Shown here in pieces: positions 54,780 through 64,000 of a stretch of 64,000 bases of DNA (position 1 is its first letter; each line of letters starts with the position of its first letter). Below the pieces are notes generated by a model. The model made no database searches and was not told the DNA's origin. It saw only the letters and a program-made list of their open reading frames with translations. A program made the position numbers and the translations under genes. The DNA lies in NCBI RefSeq assembly GCF_012863495.1, contig NZ_JAAVJL010000001.1:1860001-1924000 (forward strand). The letters run 5' to 3'. The stretch comes from Pseudanabaena yagii GIHE-NHR1 (GTDB lineage Bacteria; Cyanobacteriota; Cyanobacteriia; Pseudanabaenales; Pseudanabaenaceae).

Positions 54780-57377
54780 TTATGCTGTGGTCGTATAAGC
54801 CTGCATCATCAGTTGCTTAAGATCAGCAATCAAAGGATAGCGAGGATTTGCGCCAGTACATTGATCGTCAAAGGCCCGATCTGCCATTTCCTCCACATGG
54901 GATAGGAACAAGTCCGCACTCGTACCCTGTGCAATCAGTGCATCTTTAATCGTGGCAGGAATTTCCACTTGCCGCTTGAGATCTTCCACTGCTGCGATCA
55001 GATTTACCACTTTTTCCTCCTCCGTCTCGCCACCTAAACTGAGATAGTCCGCGATCCTTGCATAACGCCACTTGCTATTAGGATATTTATTTTGCGAGAA
55101 GATCGCTTGCTTGAAGGGCACATCGGTTGCATTGTAGCGAATCACATGGGAAATCATCAGGGCATTTGCTAAACCGTGGGGAATGTGACAAGTACCGCCC
55201 AACTGGTGCGCGATCGAGTGACAGACTCCTAAGAAAGCATTAGCAAAGGCAAGCCCTGCGATCGTTGCCGCGTAATGCACTTTTTCCCTTGCCTTGGGAT
55301 CGTTAGCCCCATTTTTGTAAGCACTAGGCAGATATTTGAACAATAAGCGAATTGCTTCCAATGCTAAGCCATTGGTATATTCCGAAGCAAGGACAGACAC
55401 ATAGGCTTCAAGGGCATGGGTGAGCGCATCAATACCACCATAAGCAGTAAGGCGTTTAGGAATATTCAAAGTCAGCGAGGGATCGACGATCGCCATATTG
55501 GGTGTCAGCGCATAGTCAGCGAGAGGATACTTGATCCCTGTTTTCTCATCGGTGACAACGGCAAAGGGAGTTACTTCCGAACCTGTTCCCGATGTCGTAG
55601 GAATAGAGACCATAATGGCTTTTACGCCCAAGGGTGGCAATTCGTAAACGCGCTTGCGAATGTCCATGAAGCGCATAGCTAAACCTTCAAACTCAATCTC
55701 TGGATGTTCATACATCAACCACATCACCTTGGCGGCATCCATCGGCGAACCGCCACCAAAGGCAATAATCACATCAGGATTGAAGCTCTTGCAAATAGCT
55801 AAGCCCTTATTGACTGTGGCGAGAGAAGGATCAGGTTCGACATCGTAGAAGGTATAGTGGGCAATGCCAATTTCTTCTAAACTGTCGGTCACTTCTTTGG
55901 TTAAGCCCAATTCAAACAAAGGGCGATCGGTAACAATGAGAGCGCGTTTGCGATCCTTGAGATCGCGCAGAGCCACAGGCAAGCAACCAGATTTGAAATA
56001 AATCTTGGGGGGAATACGGAACCAGAGCATATTCTCGCGACGCTCGGCGGCAGTTTTGACATTGAGCAGATGATGGGGGGTGACGTTTGCCGAGACAGAG
56101 TTCCCGCCCCAACTGCCGCAACCAAGAGTCAACGAAGGATCAAGGCGGAAGTTATAGAGATCACCGATCGCACCTTGAGAGGATGGCGTATTAATCAGTA
56201 CCCGCGAAGTTTCCAGCTTATGCTCGAAATAGCGAATATGATCTTGGTTATTGGGAGCCGTATACAGCACCGAAGTATGTCCATGTCCACCAAACAGAAC
56301 TAATGCTTCTGCCTTATCAACCGCATCATGGAAGTCATTGGCGTGATACATGGCAAGGATTGGCGATAGCTTCTCATAGGCAAAGGGTTCGTTTTTATTG
56401 ATTGCCTCGACTTCTCCTATTAAAACCCTTGTATTGTCAGGGATTTCAAATCCTGCGATTTGGGCGATCGCGGCAACCGACTGACCAACGATCGCCGCAT
56501 TCAAACGTCCATCGGTAAGAATGACCTGACGGACTTGATCGCGTTCTTGCTCATTGAGGAAATAAGCACCACGCTTGATGAATTCTTCTCTAACTGCGTC
56601 ATAAATAGCATCGACGACAACAACTGACTGCTCCGAAGCGCAAATCGTGCCATTGTCAAAGGTTTTGCTGAGAATAATTGAACTAACTGCCATTTGAATA
56701 TGGGCAGTTTCATCAATGATGGCAGGCGTATTCCCCGCACCAACACCGATAGAAGGATGTCCCGAAGAATAGGCAGCTTTGACCATACCAGGCCCCCCCG
56801 TTGCCAAAATCAACTTGATGTCATGGTGCTGCATTAACGCCTGCGACAATGGTACGGTTGGTTCATCAATCCAACCAATAATGTCGGGGGGGGCACCCGC
56901 CGCGATCGCTGCCTCAAGGACAATTTTTGCCGCCGCGATCGTGCATTCCTTCGCATGGGGATGGGGCGAGAAGATGATCCCATTACGGGTTTTCAGCGCA
57001 ATCAAGGACTTGAAAATCGTAGTCGAAGTGGGATTAGTCACAGGGACAATCCCCGCTAAAATTCCCACAGGTTCGGCGATGCGTTCATAGCCAAAATGCT
57101 TGTCCGATTCGATAACACCGCAGGTTTTATCATTCTTATACTTGTTGTAAATCATTTCCGAAGCAAAGTGATTCTTAATCGCCTTGTCTTCAATGACACC
57201 CATACCCGATTCCTTCACTGCTGCCTTAGCAAGGGGAATTCGCGCCGCGTTTGCGGCTAATGCTGCCTGTTTGAAAATGCGATCGACCTGTTCCTGCGTA
57301 AAATTAGCAAATTCCGCTTGGGCAATCTTTACCCTCTGAATCAACAATTCCAATTCTTCAACATTCGTAACTTTCAT
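54780..57377 (-). CDS. adhE: Bifunctional acetaldehyde-CoA/alcohol dehydrogenase
   Basis: 865 residues. The N-terminal ALDH half begins VEELELLIQRVKIAQAEFAN and has the catalytic Cys in FDNGTICASEQSVVV. The C-terminal Fe-ADH half has GGGSPMDAAKVMWL and GVCHSIAHQLGGTCHIPHGL with the iron-ligand histidines. It reduces acetyl-CoA through acetaldehyde to ethanol, reoxidising NADH. RBS GAGGAG lies 11 bp before ATG. Third in the pflB-pflA-adhE order. Confidence 0.96.
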   Translation of the reverse strand: MKVTNVEELELLIQRVKIAQAEFANFTQEQVDRIFKQAALAANAARIPLAKAAVKESGMGVIEDKAIKNHFASEMIYNKYKNDKTCGVIESDKHFGYERIAEPVGILAGIVPVTNPTSTTIFKSLIALKTRNGIIFSPHPHAKECTIAAAKIVLEAAIAAGAPPDIIGWIDEPTVPLSQALMQHHDIKLILATGGPGMVKAAYSSGHPSIGVGAGNTPAIIDETAHIQMAVSSIILSKTFDNGTICASEQSVVVVDAIYDAVREEFIKRGAYFLNEQERDQVRQVILTDGRLNAAIVGQSVAAIAQIAGFEIPDNTRVLIGEVEAINKNEPFAYEKLSPILAMYHANDFHDAVDKAEALVLFGGHGHTSVLYTAPNNQDHIRYFEHKLETSRVLINTPSSQGAIGDLYNFRLDPSLTLGCGSWGGNSVSANVTPHHLLNVKTAAERRENMLWFRIPPKIYFKSGCLPVALRDLKDRKRALIVTDRPLFELGLTKEVTDSLEEIGIAHYTFYDVEPDPSLATVNKGLAICKSFNPDVIIAFGGGSPMDAAKVMWLMYEHPEIEFEGLAMRFMDIRKRVYELPPLGVKAIMVSIPTTSGTGSEVTPFAVVTDEKTGIKYPLADYALTPNMAIVDPSLTLNIPKRLTAYGGIDALTHALEAYVSVLASEYTNGLALEAIRLLFKYLPSAYKNGANDPKAREKVHYAATIAGLAFANAFLGVCHSIAHQLGGTCHIPHGLANALMISHVIRYNATDVPFKQAIFSQNKYPNSKWRYARIADYLSLGGETEEEKVVNLIAAVEDLKRQVEIPATIKDALIAQGTSADLFLSHVEEMADRAFDDQCTGANPRYPLIADLKQLMMQAYTTTA

Positions 57378-57403
57378 CTGTGAATACTCCTCGTTTTTGT
57401 TTC

Positions 57404-57505
57404 TAGCTATTAGCTTTTAGCTTTTAGCTTTTTAGGATTGGTGATTGGTAACAGATTTTTAATTCTATTGTGGCTAATAGCTAACAGCTAATAGCTAACA
57501 GTTAA
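57404..57505. repeat. AGCTATTAGC / GCTAATAGCT repeats in the adhE-pflA spacer
   Basis: The left block AGCTATTAGC-TTTTAGC-TTTTAGC (57404-57432) is the inverted counterpart of the right block GCTAATAGCTAACAGCTAAT (57473-57500). Together they occupy most of the 124-bp spacer. Related 21-bp units occur at 38066. Confidence 0.8.
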
Positions 57506-58242
57506 ATCCCTACCGCCCCAAGTGCATTGATTCCGCGATCGCGGAAGATATCAACCGTTTGCTGCACTAGTTCGGGTGGTGCTGGTGGTGTGTCTTTGAG
57601 GGAATAGGGCAGGCCTAGTTGCTCCCATTTATATTCCCCCATTTTGTGAAATGGTAAAACTTCCAATCTTTCGACATTAGTTAAGGTGGCGATAAAATCG
57701 GCAAGTTGATTAACATTAGCAATGTTATCGGTGAGATGCGGTACTAAAACGAACCGAATCCAAACAGGTTTCTTGATCTCGCTGAGATATCTTGCCATGG
57801 CTAAGGTTGGCTCGATGGAAACACTGGTAACTTGGTAATAGAGTTCGGGAATATAGGATTTAATATCCAGTAACACCAAATCGGTTTCGGCGAGAACGGG
57901 TTGCGCCACTTCTAATGCACAATACCCCGATGTATCAAGGGCTGTGTGTAAGCCAATTTCATGACAACGCTTAAAGATTTCTCTGGTAAATTCTGGCTGC
58001 ATCAGCGGTTCGCCACCACTGACGGTTACGCCGCCTTTGCGAATGAAGGATTTACATTTTTTGATCTCATCAATCAGATAGTCAACGGTAACTTCTTTCC
58101 CATCATGGGCATTGCGACAGTCTGGGTTATGACAATAGAGACAACGGAGGGGACAGCCCTGAGTAAATACAATAAATCTGATCCCCGGCCCGTCTACCGT
58201 ACCAAAAGTTTCAATCGAATGAATGCGTCCAATTCCAGCCAT
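57502..58242 (-). CDS. pflA: Pyruvate formate-lyase activating enzyme
   Basis: 246 residues of the radical SAM family. Cluster motif FTQGCPLRCLYCHNPDC (CxxxCxxC), GGVTVSGGEPLMQPEFTREI and LALDTSG-like LHTALDTSGYC. It generates the glycyl radical on PflB using SAM. ATG start, 50 bp after the pflB stop with a hairpin between, as expected for a paired operon. Confidence 0.95.
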   Translation of the reverse strand: MAGIGRIHSIETFGTVDGPGIRFIVFTQGCPLRCLYCHNPDCRNAHDGKEVTVDYLIDEIKKCKSFIRKGGVTVSGGEPLMQPEFTREIFKRCHEIGLHTALDTSGYCALEVAQPVLAETDLVLLDIKSYIPELYYQVTSVSIEPTLAMARYLSEIKKPVWIRFVLVPHLTDNIANVNQLADFIATLTNVERLEVLPFHKMGEYKWEQLGLPYSLKDTPPAPPELVQQTVDIFRDRGINALGAVGI

Positions 58243-58260
58243 AGAATCTCCTATTTGTCT

Positions 58261-58288
58261 AAAAAAGTGCCGCTTGCGGCACTTTTTT
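58261..58288 (-). terminator. Attenuator-like hairpin between pflB and pflA
   Basis: 13-bp stem AAAAAAGTGCCGC / GCGGCACTTTTTT, giving a T-run on either strand. On the minus strand it is 5 bp after the pflB stop and would let only some transcripts continue to pflA. Confidence 0.8.
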
Positions 58289-58292
58289 AAAA

Positions 58293-60521
58293 CTATACTC
58301 GTTCATGGAACGTGCGTTTAATCACATCCAATTGCTGCTCTCGGGTGAGCTTGATGAAGTTCACGGCATAGCCCGAAACCCGAATTGTCAACTGTGGATA
58401 GTTTTCAGGATGTTCCATTGCATCCATTAAGGTACTGCGATCGAGGGCATTCACATTAATGTGATGACCACCATCGTGGAAATAGCCATCGAGCAAGCCA
58501 ACGAGGTTATTTGTGCGATCGCTTTCCTGTCTACCCAAGGCACTTGGCATAATCGAGAAGGTATTCGAGATACCGTCCTGACAATCGCTGTAGGGCAATT
58601 TGGCAACCGATGAGAGCGAGGCGATCGCGCCGCAACAATCACGTCCATGCATCGGATTTGCACCAGGGGCAAAGGGTTCACCAGCCCTACGTCCATCGGG
58701 AGTGTTACCCGTTTTCTTGCCATAGACCACGTTAGAAGTAATCGTGAGTACCGATTGCGTAGGTACGGCATGGCGATAAGCGGGATGTTTGCGAATCTCA
58801 TTCATGAACCTTGCCACGAGGTCAACAGCGATATTATCGACGCGATCATCGTTATTGCCATACTTGGGATATTCGCCTTCGGTTTCGTAATCTACCGCCA
58901 AGCCTTGCTCGTTGCGAATCACCTTCACCTTGGCATATTTAATCGCCGAGAGCGAGTCGGTGACGACCGATAGACCTGCAATACCACAAGCCATCGTTCG
59001 ATAGACATCGCGATCATGCAATGCCATTTCGATGCGCTCGTAGCAATACTTGTCATGCATGTAGTGAATGACATTCAACGTATTGATATATGCCTTCGCC
59101 AACCATGCCATCATTTGCTGCAAGCGATCGTTAACTTCTTGATAATTCAGATACTCACTAGTAATTGGTGCGAAGTTGGGCGCAACTTGATCCCCAGACT
59201 TCTCATCCTTACCACCATTGATTGCATAGAGTAGCGTCTTGGCAAGATTGACCCTCGCACCAAAGAATTGCATCTGCTTACCAATTCGCATGACTGACAC
59301 ACAACAGGCGATCGCATAGTCATCGCCATAGGTGGGACGCATCAGGTCATCGTTTTCATACTGAATGGAACTAGTATCGCTGGATACCTTCGCGCAGAAC
59401 TGTTTAAAGTTTTCGGGTAAATGTTCTGACCATAAAACCGTCAAGTTAGGCTCTGGCGCTGCTCCCAGATTGACCAATGTATGCAAGAATCGGAAACTGT
59501 TTTTGGTAACTAAAGTCCGACCATCAGCACTCATCCCTCCGATCGCTTCAGTCACCCATGTGGGATCGCCTGAGAATAGATCATTGTAGTCAGGGGTACG
59601 CAAGAAACGCACCATGCGTAACTTCATTACGAAATGATCGATTAACTCTTGCAATTCCACTTCCGCGATCGCGCCATTCTGCAAATCACGCTCGAAATAG
59701 ATGTCTAGAAACGTCGAAACCCGACCGAGGGACATCGCAGCCCCATTTTGTTCTTTGACTGCCCCTAGGTAGCCAAAATAGAGCCATTGCACAGCTTCTT
59801 TAGCGGTCATGGCAGGACGACCAATATCAAAGCCGTATTTCGCTGCCATTTCCTTGAGTTCAAACAAGGCGCGAATTTGTTCCGATAGCTCTTCCCTTAG
59901 ACGAATGGTTTCTTCATCCATGACATCGACATCAAGGGATTCCTTTTGGGTCTTCTTGTCATCGATGAGGCGATCGACACCATAGAGCGCTACCCGACGA
60001 TAATCGCCAATAATCCGTCCCCGTCCATAGGCATCGGGCAAGCCTGTAATGATCCCCGATTTCCTTGCCTTCCGCATTTCCGTGGTATAGGCATCAAATA
60101 CGCCATCATTATGGGTTTTGCGATATTTAGTAAAAACTTCCTCTGTAGCGGGATCAAGTTGATAGCCATAGGCTTCCAGTCCCGCTTTCACCACTCGGAT
60201 ACCGCCATAGGGCATGATGGCGCGTTTGAGGGGCTTATCTGTCTGTAAACCAACAATTTGTTCTAGTTCACGATTAATATATCCTGCATCATGGGCTGTG
60301 ATCCCAGCAGGAACCTTCGTATCAACATCCAAAATTCCCTTTTGGTGTTCTAGTTTCATCAGTTCTAACACTTCACTCCAAAGCTGCTGGGTTCTAGTGG
60401 TTGGTGCAACCAGAAACTCAGCAGTTCCTTCGTAGGGTGTGTAATTCTTTTGGATAAAATCTCTAACGTTAATCTCTTTTGTCCAACTGCCTTCTGTAAA
60501 GCCCTGCCATTCTACATACAT
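58293..60521 (-). CDS. pflB: Pyruvate formate-lyase (formate C-acetyltransferase)
   Basis: 742 residues from ATG 60521, preceded by GGAGG ten bases upstream; an in-frame TTG further up is not needed. The catalytic pair is in [20 protein letters not shown] (Cys-Cys), and the radical Gly is in [19 protein letters not shown] at the C-terminus. It splits pyruvate to acetyl-CoA plus formate without oxygen. It must be activated by the downstream PflA. Its presence implies a fermentative mode in dark or anoxic conditions. Confidence 0.97.
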   Translation of the reverse strand: MYVEWQGFTEGSWTKEINVRDFIQKNYTPYEGTAEFLVAPTTRTQQLWSEVLELMKLEHQKGILDVDTKVPAGITAHDAGYINRELEQIVGLQTDKPLKRAIMPYGGIRVVKAGLEAYGYQLDPATEEVFTKYRKTHNDGVFDAYTTEMRKARKSGIITGLPDAYGRGRIIGDYRRVALYGVDRLIDDKKTQKESLDVDVMDEETIRLREELSEQIRALFELKEMAAKYGFDIGRPAMTAKEAVQWLYFGYLGAVKEQNGAAMSLGRVSTFLDIYFERDLQNGAIAEVELQELIDHFVMKLRMVRFLRTPDYNDLFSGDPTWVTEAIGGMSADGRTLVTKNSFRFLHTLVNLGAAPEPNLTVLWSEHLPENFKQFCAKVSSDTSSIQYENDDLMRPTYGDDYAIACCVSVMRIGKQMQFFGARVNLAKTLLYAINGGKDEKSGDQVAPNFAPITSEYLNYQEVNDRLQQMMAWLAKAYINTLNVIHYMHDKYCYERIEMALHDRDVYRTMACGIAGLSVVTDSLSAIKYAKVKVIRNEQGLAVDYETEGEYPKYGNNDDRVDNIAVDLVARFMNEIRKHPAYRHAVPTQSVLTITSNVVYGKKTGNTPDGRRAGEPFAPGANPMHGRDCCGAIASLSSVAKLPYSDCQDGISNTFSIMPSALGRQESDRTNNLVGLLDGYFHDGGHHINVNALDRSTLMDAMEHPENYPQLTIRVSGYAVNFIKLTREQQLDVIKRTFHERV

Positions 60522-60536
60522 TGCTTTAACCTCCAA

Positions 60537-61037
60537 TGTTGTGTCTGAAAGATAAGAGTGTCTTTATCTTTCAGTTCTATTATAGGTTTACCAATTAATC
60601 TCTCAAGGAAATAGCAGGAATCTTATTACAAAAGTTAACTCGCAAAATCTAATCCAATCAGGGGATGCAGACTCAAAAAAACCCATTCTGCAAGCTGCCT
60701 GCTATGCGGGCGGCTCACGATTCTAGGTTTAGCTACTTGTCTCTTCTATGGAAGGAAGTGATTATTGACAATAGAAAGATAGTATTGCGAAGTGAATCTC
60801 TTATTGAGAATCTGATGTTACGTGGAACTAGAATCGCCCCTCATCCCCCAACCCCTTCTCCCGCAGGAGAAGGGGAGCAAAACCTAAATCCCCCTCTCCT
60901 GCGGGAGAGGGACTAGGCGATGCACTGAGCCTGTCGAAGTGGGAGAGGGCTTTAGAAGACTTCCATGTAACATCAGTGAGAATGTTCAGCAGATCCCCAA
61001 TGTACCGTCTGCGTAGCGAGCGACACATTAGCTTTTG
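60537..61037. other. Repeat-rich intergenic region
   Basis: 501 bp with no gene. Contains CCCCTTCTCC-CGCA-GGAGAAGGGG (60852-60875) and CCCTCTCC-TGCG-GGAGAGGG (60892-60911), a repeat unit common in cyanobacterial genomes, followed by CACTGAGCCTGTCGAAGTG (60923-60941). The upstream part (60540-60680) likely carries the pflB promoter. Confidence 0.75.
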
Positions 61038-61577
61038 TTACCATTGACAAAGTTGGGATGGGGAAGTCATTAAAGGTTGTGAATATCGATAGAATCCTGC
61101 AATGTCTAATGTAGCTTGTTGGAATAAAATCCATTCATTGCGATCGCCTCTATCATTGCCCTTGGAGCTACGAATAATTTTGTAATGATTGAGGCTTAAA
61201 TGACCTTCTTCATCCCATTTAAATTCAGTTTTAGGAATATTAGTCCATTCCCTACCAGCCCAAGAAACTGCTAGGGCTTCCCCCGCAACTGTATTGCCAA
61301 GAATTTCCCCCCTTAGGCAGATCAAGTCATCACTATGCGGATAGCCATAATATCCATCCACGCGATCGCCTATTTTCGTGAAGTTAAAACAGACACCTGC
61401 ACCATCGAGCTTTTGAGGTTTGGGCTTACTACAAAATTGATAACTGCCATTACCTAAAGCAGCGATCGCCTGTTGTGGTTGGGTTTGCGAATTAATTGAA
61501 GAACTTGCGAACAAGCTTGAGGAAATCACTAACAAAGCGATCGCCATATCTTTGAGGAGATTATTGGTACGCAGCAT
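61038..61577 (-). CDS. Secreted hypothetical protein
   Basis: 179 residues. Signal peptide MAIALLVISSSLFASSSINS with a preceding basic segment. The mature part has four cysteines and GNGSYQFCSKPKPQKLDGAG, CFNFTKIGDRVDGYYGYP and WTNIPKTEFKWDEEGHLSLN. Repeatedly seen type of cyanobacterial exported protein without domain name. ATG start, monocistronic. Confidence 0.7.
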   Translation of the reverse strand: MLRTNNLLKDMAIALLVISSSLFASSSINSQTQPQQAIAALGNGSYQFCSKPKPQKLDGAGVCFNFTKIGDRVDGYYGYPHSDDLICLRGEILGNTVAGEALAVSWAGREWTNIPKTEFKWDEEGHLSLNHYKIIRSSKGNDRGDRNEWILFQQATLDIAGFYRYSQPLMTSPSQLCQW

Positions 61578-61925
61578 AATTGCATCACCTCCTTAACTTC
61601 TATTTTAGTCGTTTTCTCCACCCAAATGTTCCCTAAATGCAGACTGTAAGGGACTTGCTATTAATTAAAGTACCTGTGGCTTCGACTTCGCTCAGCCAAC
61701 GTTAGCTGAGTGAAGTCGAACGTTAGCTGAGCGGAGTCGAAGCTAGATAACTTTGGTGGGACATTTTTTATCAGCAAGTCCCTAAGGACAAAATCAATAG
61801 ACATACATATTTAATTTTCATAGAAATACAGCTATGAATTTATGATCCCAGTACACAAAAACGATATTTTTGTGCCATAATCGCAGATGAGACACATTCC
61901 CCACCTGTTCTTGTGAGCTTCGTAT
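61578..61925. other. Intergenic region with mini-element copy 2
   Basis: 348 bp between divergent genes, mostly the mini-element at 61649-61783. The rest (61784-61925) probably includes the tldD promoter. Confidence 0.65.
61649..61783. mobile_element. Mini-element with AGGGACTTGC inverted ends, copy 2
   Basis: 135 bp, inverted relative to the copy at 8501-8614. It differs by a 21-bp duplication in the central palindrome (GTGAAGTCGAACGTTAGCTGA extra). Ends AGGGACTTGC / GCAAGTCCCT are intact. Bases beyond the ends are TA left and AA right in both copies. Confidence 0.88.
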
Positions 61926-63314
61926 ATGGATATATGGCAAGTTAAGGATCAACTTTCAGACTTAGTGAACAAGTACAAATCTCAAGTAGATTTTTTTGCA
62001 ATTCGCTTAGAGAGATCGCAGGGTGCGGATATTTTTTTACGCAGTAGTAAAGTAGAAACCTTGAGTACAGGCATCTCCATTGGCGGACAGGTGCGAGCTT
62101 GTCACAAAGGCGGTTGGGGATTTGCAAGCTTTAACAATCTCCATAACTTAGAAAGTAAACTCCAAGAAGCGATCGCCGCAGCAAAATGGGTGGGTAATGA
62201 AGAAACGATTCTTGCTGAGGTTGCCCCTGTGCAGGCAAAGGTCTCTCTAGTGAAGGAAAACCCTCAACGCATCGACCTAATGGCGAAAAAAGACCTATGC
62301 GCTCATTACAGTGATATTTTGCGATCGGTTTCTGATCACGTCGTGAGTACGGCTGTTCGCTACGGAGATTGCACGCAACAAGTGATATTTGCCAATTCCG
62401 AAGGCACAATGATCGAGCAAGAATGGGCAGATTGGGAAATGCGCTGCTCCGCAACGGCGCGAAAAGGGGATATTGTGCAAACAGGTCGCGAAACCTTTGG
62501 CTCAAGGCGTACCTATACAGATTTATTGAATTTAGATCAACAGGTGATCGGTGCAGCCCAGCGAGCAGTGACTGCCCTAGATTTACCTAATGTGCAAGGC
62601 AATAGCTATACCGTCGTCATCGATCCCATTTTGGCGGGACTATTTGTCCATGAAGCCTTTGGACATCTCTCCGAAGCAGATATGCTCTATGAAAATCCCG
62701 ATATGTTGGAAACGATGAGCATTGGTCGCAGATTTGGCTCCAAGGATCTACAGATTTTTGATGGAGCTGCACCTGCGGAACATCGCGGCAGCTATCTCTA
62801 TGATGATGAGGGTGTCCCTGCAAGTACCACCCAGTTAATTAAGGATGGTGTATTGGTAGGTAGACTGCATTCTCGCGAGACCGCAGGCAAACTCGGTGAA
62901 CAGGTGACAGGCAATGCCAGATGTTTGGATTATCACTATCCTCCAATTGTTCGCATGACGAATACTTGGATTGGGCGCGGTCAAACGCCCGTAGCCGATT
63001 TATTCCATGATATTCCCGTTGGCGTATATGCCAAAAATTGGCAAGAGGGGATGACCAATGGTGAGATGTTTACCTTTACGGCTGGAGAAGCTTGGATGAT
63101 TCGTGATGGCAAAATTGCCGAACCAGTCAGAGATGTCACCCTTTCAGGGAATGTATTTGAGACCTTAGCGGATATTGAAGCGATCGGTGATGACTTTTTG
63201 TGGGATGAGTCGGGCGGTTGTGGCAAAGGCGGACAGAGTGGGCTTGCCGTTGGTTGCGGTTCTCCTAGTTTGAGAATTAGAAATGCGATCGTCGGAGGTG
63301 AAGCAAATGACTAA
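61926..63314 (+). CDS. tldD: TldD-type metalloprotease
   Basis: 462 residues. HEAFGHLSEADMLYENP contains the HExxxH zinc motif; GGQSGLAVGCGSPSLRIRNA ends the C-terminal TldD domain. TldD with PmbA/TldE degrades unfolded peptides or cleaves peptide precursors. PmbA is not in the window up to its edge. ATG start; the stop overlaps the start of the next gene by 8 bp. Confidence 0.92.
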   Translation: MDIWQVKDQLSDLVNKYKSQVDFFAIRLERSQGADIFLRSSKVETLSTGISIGGQVRACHKGGWGFASFNNLHNLESKLQEAIAAAKWVGNEETILAEVAPVQAKVSLVKENPQRIDLMAKKDLCAHYSDILRSVSDHVVSTAVRYGDCTQQVIFANSEGTMIEQEWADWEMRCSATARKGDIVQTGRETFGSRRTYTDLLNLDQQVIGAAQRAVTALDLPNVQGNSYTVVIDPILAGLFVHEAFGHLSEADMLYENPDMLETMSIGRRFGSKDLQIFDGAAPAEHRGSYLYDDEGVPASTTQLIKDGVLVGRLHSRETAGKLGEQVTGNARCLDYHYPPIVRMTNTWIGRGQTPVADLFHDIPVGVYAKNWQEGMTNGEMFTFTAGEAWMIRDGKIAEPVRDVTLSGNVFETLADIEAIGDDFLWDESGGCGKGGQSGLAVGCGSPSLRIRNAIVGGEAND

Positions 63315-64000
63315 AATTCGTACAGAACTTAAAGAAGTCAACCTACAGTTAGTAGAAACGATCGCAGAGCAACAGCGAAACGAAGATCGGTTAAATTTGC
63401 AACTCACACGACTGCGATTAATGTACGACTTTGTGTCAGCGTTGAATGCTGCTCAAACCCTCAATGAGATTTATCAAATTGCCCTAAATTGTATCTGTCC
63501 TGCATTGCGAACTTCCCGTGCTGCCCTGATGACTTCTGACGCTAACTATAGTTTGAAATATCAAGAGTCCGTCGGGATTAGTGAAGATTTCAAACAAGCG
63601 ATCGAAGGCTTTTTTGATGATCCATTGCATCGAGTAGAGTTAAAAGCAAGACTCTTTCCTCACTGTGCCGTATTTCCTAGCGATCGCTTTTTACAAACTA
63701 TTTGTCAATCAGAAAATATCGGTGCATGGGCGGTATTTCCCCTCGAATACGAGAATCGACATCTTGGCGATATTGTGGCGTATTTTGATATTCCACGCCA
63801 GTTTAATGATGAGGAGGTGCAATTAACGCAAACCATTGTGACTTATATTGCGATCGCCATCACTCGCAAGCAAGCCGAGCAAGCACTCAAAGAAAGTCAA
63901 CAATTTATCCAAAGAATTACCGATACAACCCCCAACATTATTTACATTTACGACATTGACGAAAATCGCAATGTCTATTGCAATCAGACTATCCATCATA
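63307..64000 (+). CDS. GAF/PAS sensor protein, incomplete at window edge
   Basis: Open from ATG 63307 to the end with no stop (231 residues visible). A coiled N-terminus VETIAEQQRNEDRLNLQLTR leads to a GAF domain (FVSALNAAQTLNEIYQIALN, NIGAWAVFPLEYENRHLGDI, NDEEVQLTQTIVTYIAIAIT). Then KQAEQALKESQQFIQRITDT and NIIYIYDIDENRNVYCNQ begin a PAS domain. Probably a histidine kinase or diguanylate cyclase continuing rightwards. Overlaps the tldD stop. Confidence 0.85.
   Translation, partial: MTKIRTELKEVNLQLVETIAEQQRNEDRLNLQLTRLRLMYDFVSALNAAQTLNEIYQIALNCICPALRTSRAALMTSDANYSLKYQESVGISEDFKQAIEGFFDDPLHRVELKARLFPHCAVFPSDRFLQTICQSENIGAWAVFPLEYENRHLGDIVAYFDIPRQFNDEEVQLTQTIVTYIAIAITRKQAEQALKESQQFIQRITDTTPNIIYIYDIDENRNVYCNQTIHH

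Overview
The window is a piece of a cyanobacterial chromosome. Evidence seen directly: the octamer GCGATCGC (HIP1) recurs throughout, and there are photosystem II genes (psbD, psbC), genes otherwise known mainly from plastids and cyanobacteria (PSRP-3/ycf65, ycf54, ycf23), a cyanobacterial-type NhaS3-like antiporter and a HCF164/TxlA-like thioredoxin. A moderately low GC content, heavy IS and palindrome load, and a pflB-pflA-adhE fermentation cluster fit a Pseudanabaena-like filamentous species; the genus is inference only.

Layout. 0-6 kb is decaying accessory DNA: a GDSL esterase, a broken IS982-family element, a row of damaged toxin-antitoxin cassettes (PIN and MazF types), and an IS630-family element that sits between a headless mazF and a headless fatty acid hydroxylase. 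6-14.3 kb carries, on the minus strand, a CBS-PAS histidine kinase, a dynamin/Era-like membrane GTPase, a GT4 glycosyltransferase, a membrane rhodanese, an intact fatty acid hydroxylase, a pentapeptide membrane protein and a pilin G/H-like protein; tRNA-Pro(UGG) lies among them on the plus strand. 14.3-27 kb is core: psbD, psbC, ycf65, a HAD hydrolase, ycf54, a PP2C/kinase pair, grpE-dnaK, accD and nagA. 27.4-31 kb is a small accessory/defence patch: two Uma2 nucleases, an Abi_C protein, and a small ORF plus HNH nuclease bracketed by direct repeats. 31-37 kb holds ycf23, gap, an intact IS4-family element, a class III cyclase and small membrane proteins.

37.1-42.7 kb is a co-oriented set reading from 42.7 kb downwards: ECF sigma, RskA-type anti-sigma, a methionine-rich repeat lipoprotein, a DM13 lipoprotein, a TlpA-like thioredoxin, CcdA, a b-type cytochrome and a YedY-like molybdopterin oxidoreductase. 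It looks like an envelope redox-stress regulon and is the best candidate for an undescribed system. 43-54.7 kb contains the antiporter, a TrmJ-like methyltransferase, a class A beta-lactamase-like protein, TxlA-like thioredoxin, a GPH sugar symporter, a second CBS-PAS hybrid kinase and a YyaL-type thioredoxin-domain protein. 54.8-60.5 kb is the anaerobic pflB-pflA-adhE cluster. The window ends with a secreted hypothetical protein, tldD and the start of a GAF/PAS sensor protein that runs off the edge.

Across the window intergenic DNA is populated by very long, near-perfect, tiny-loop palindromes (arms up to 33 bp) and by at least two mini-element families. Some of these supply stop codons or lie in positions where a terminator makes no sense.
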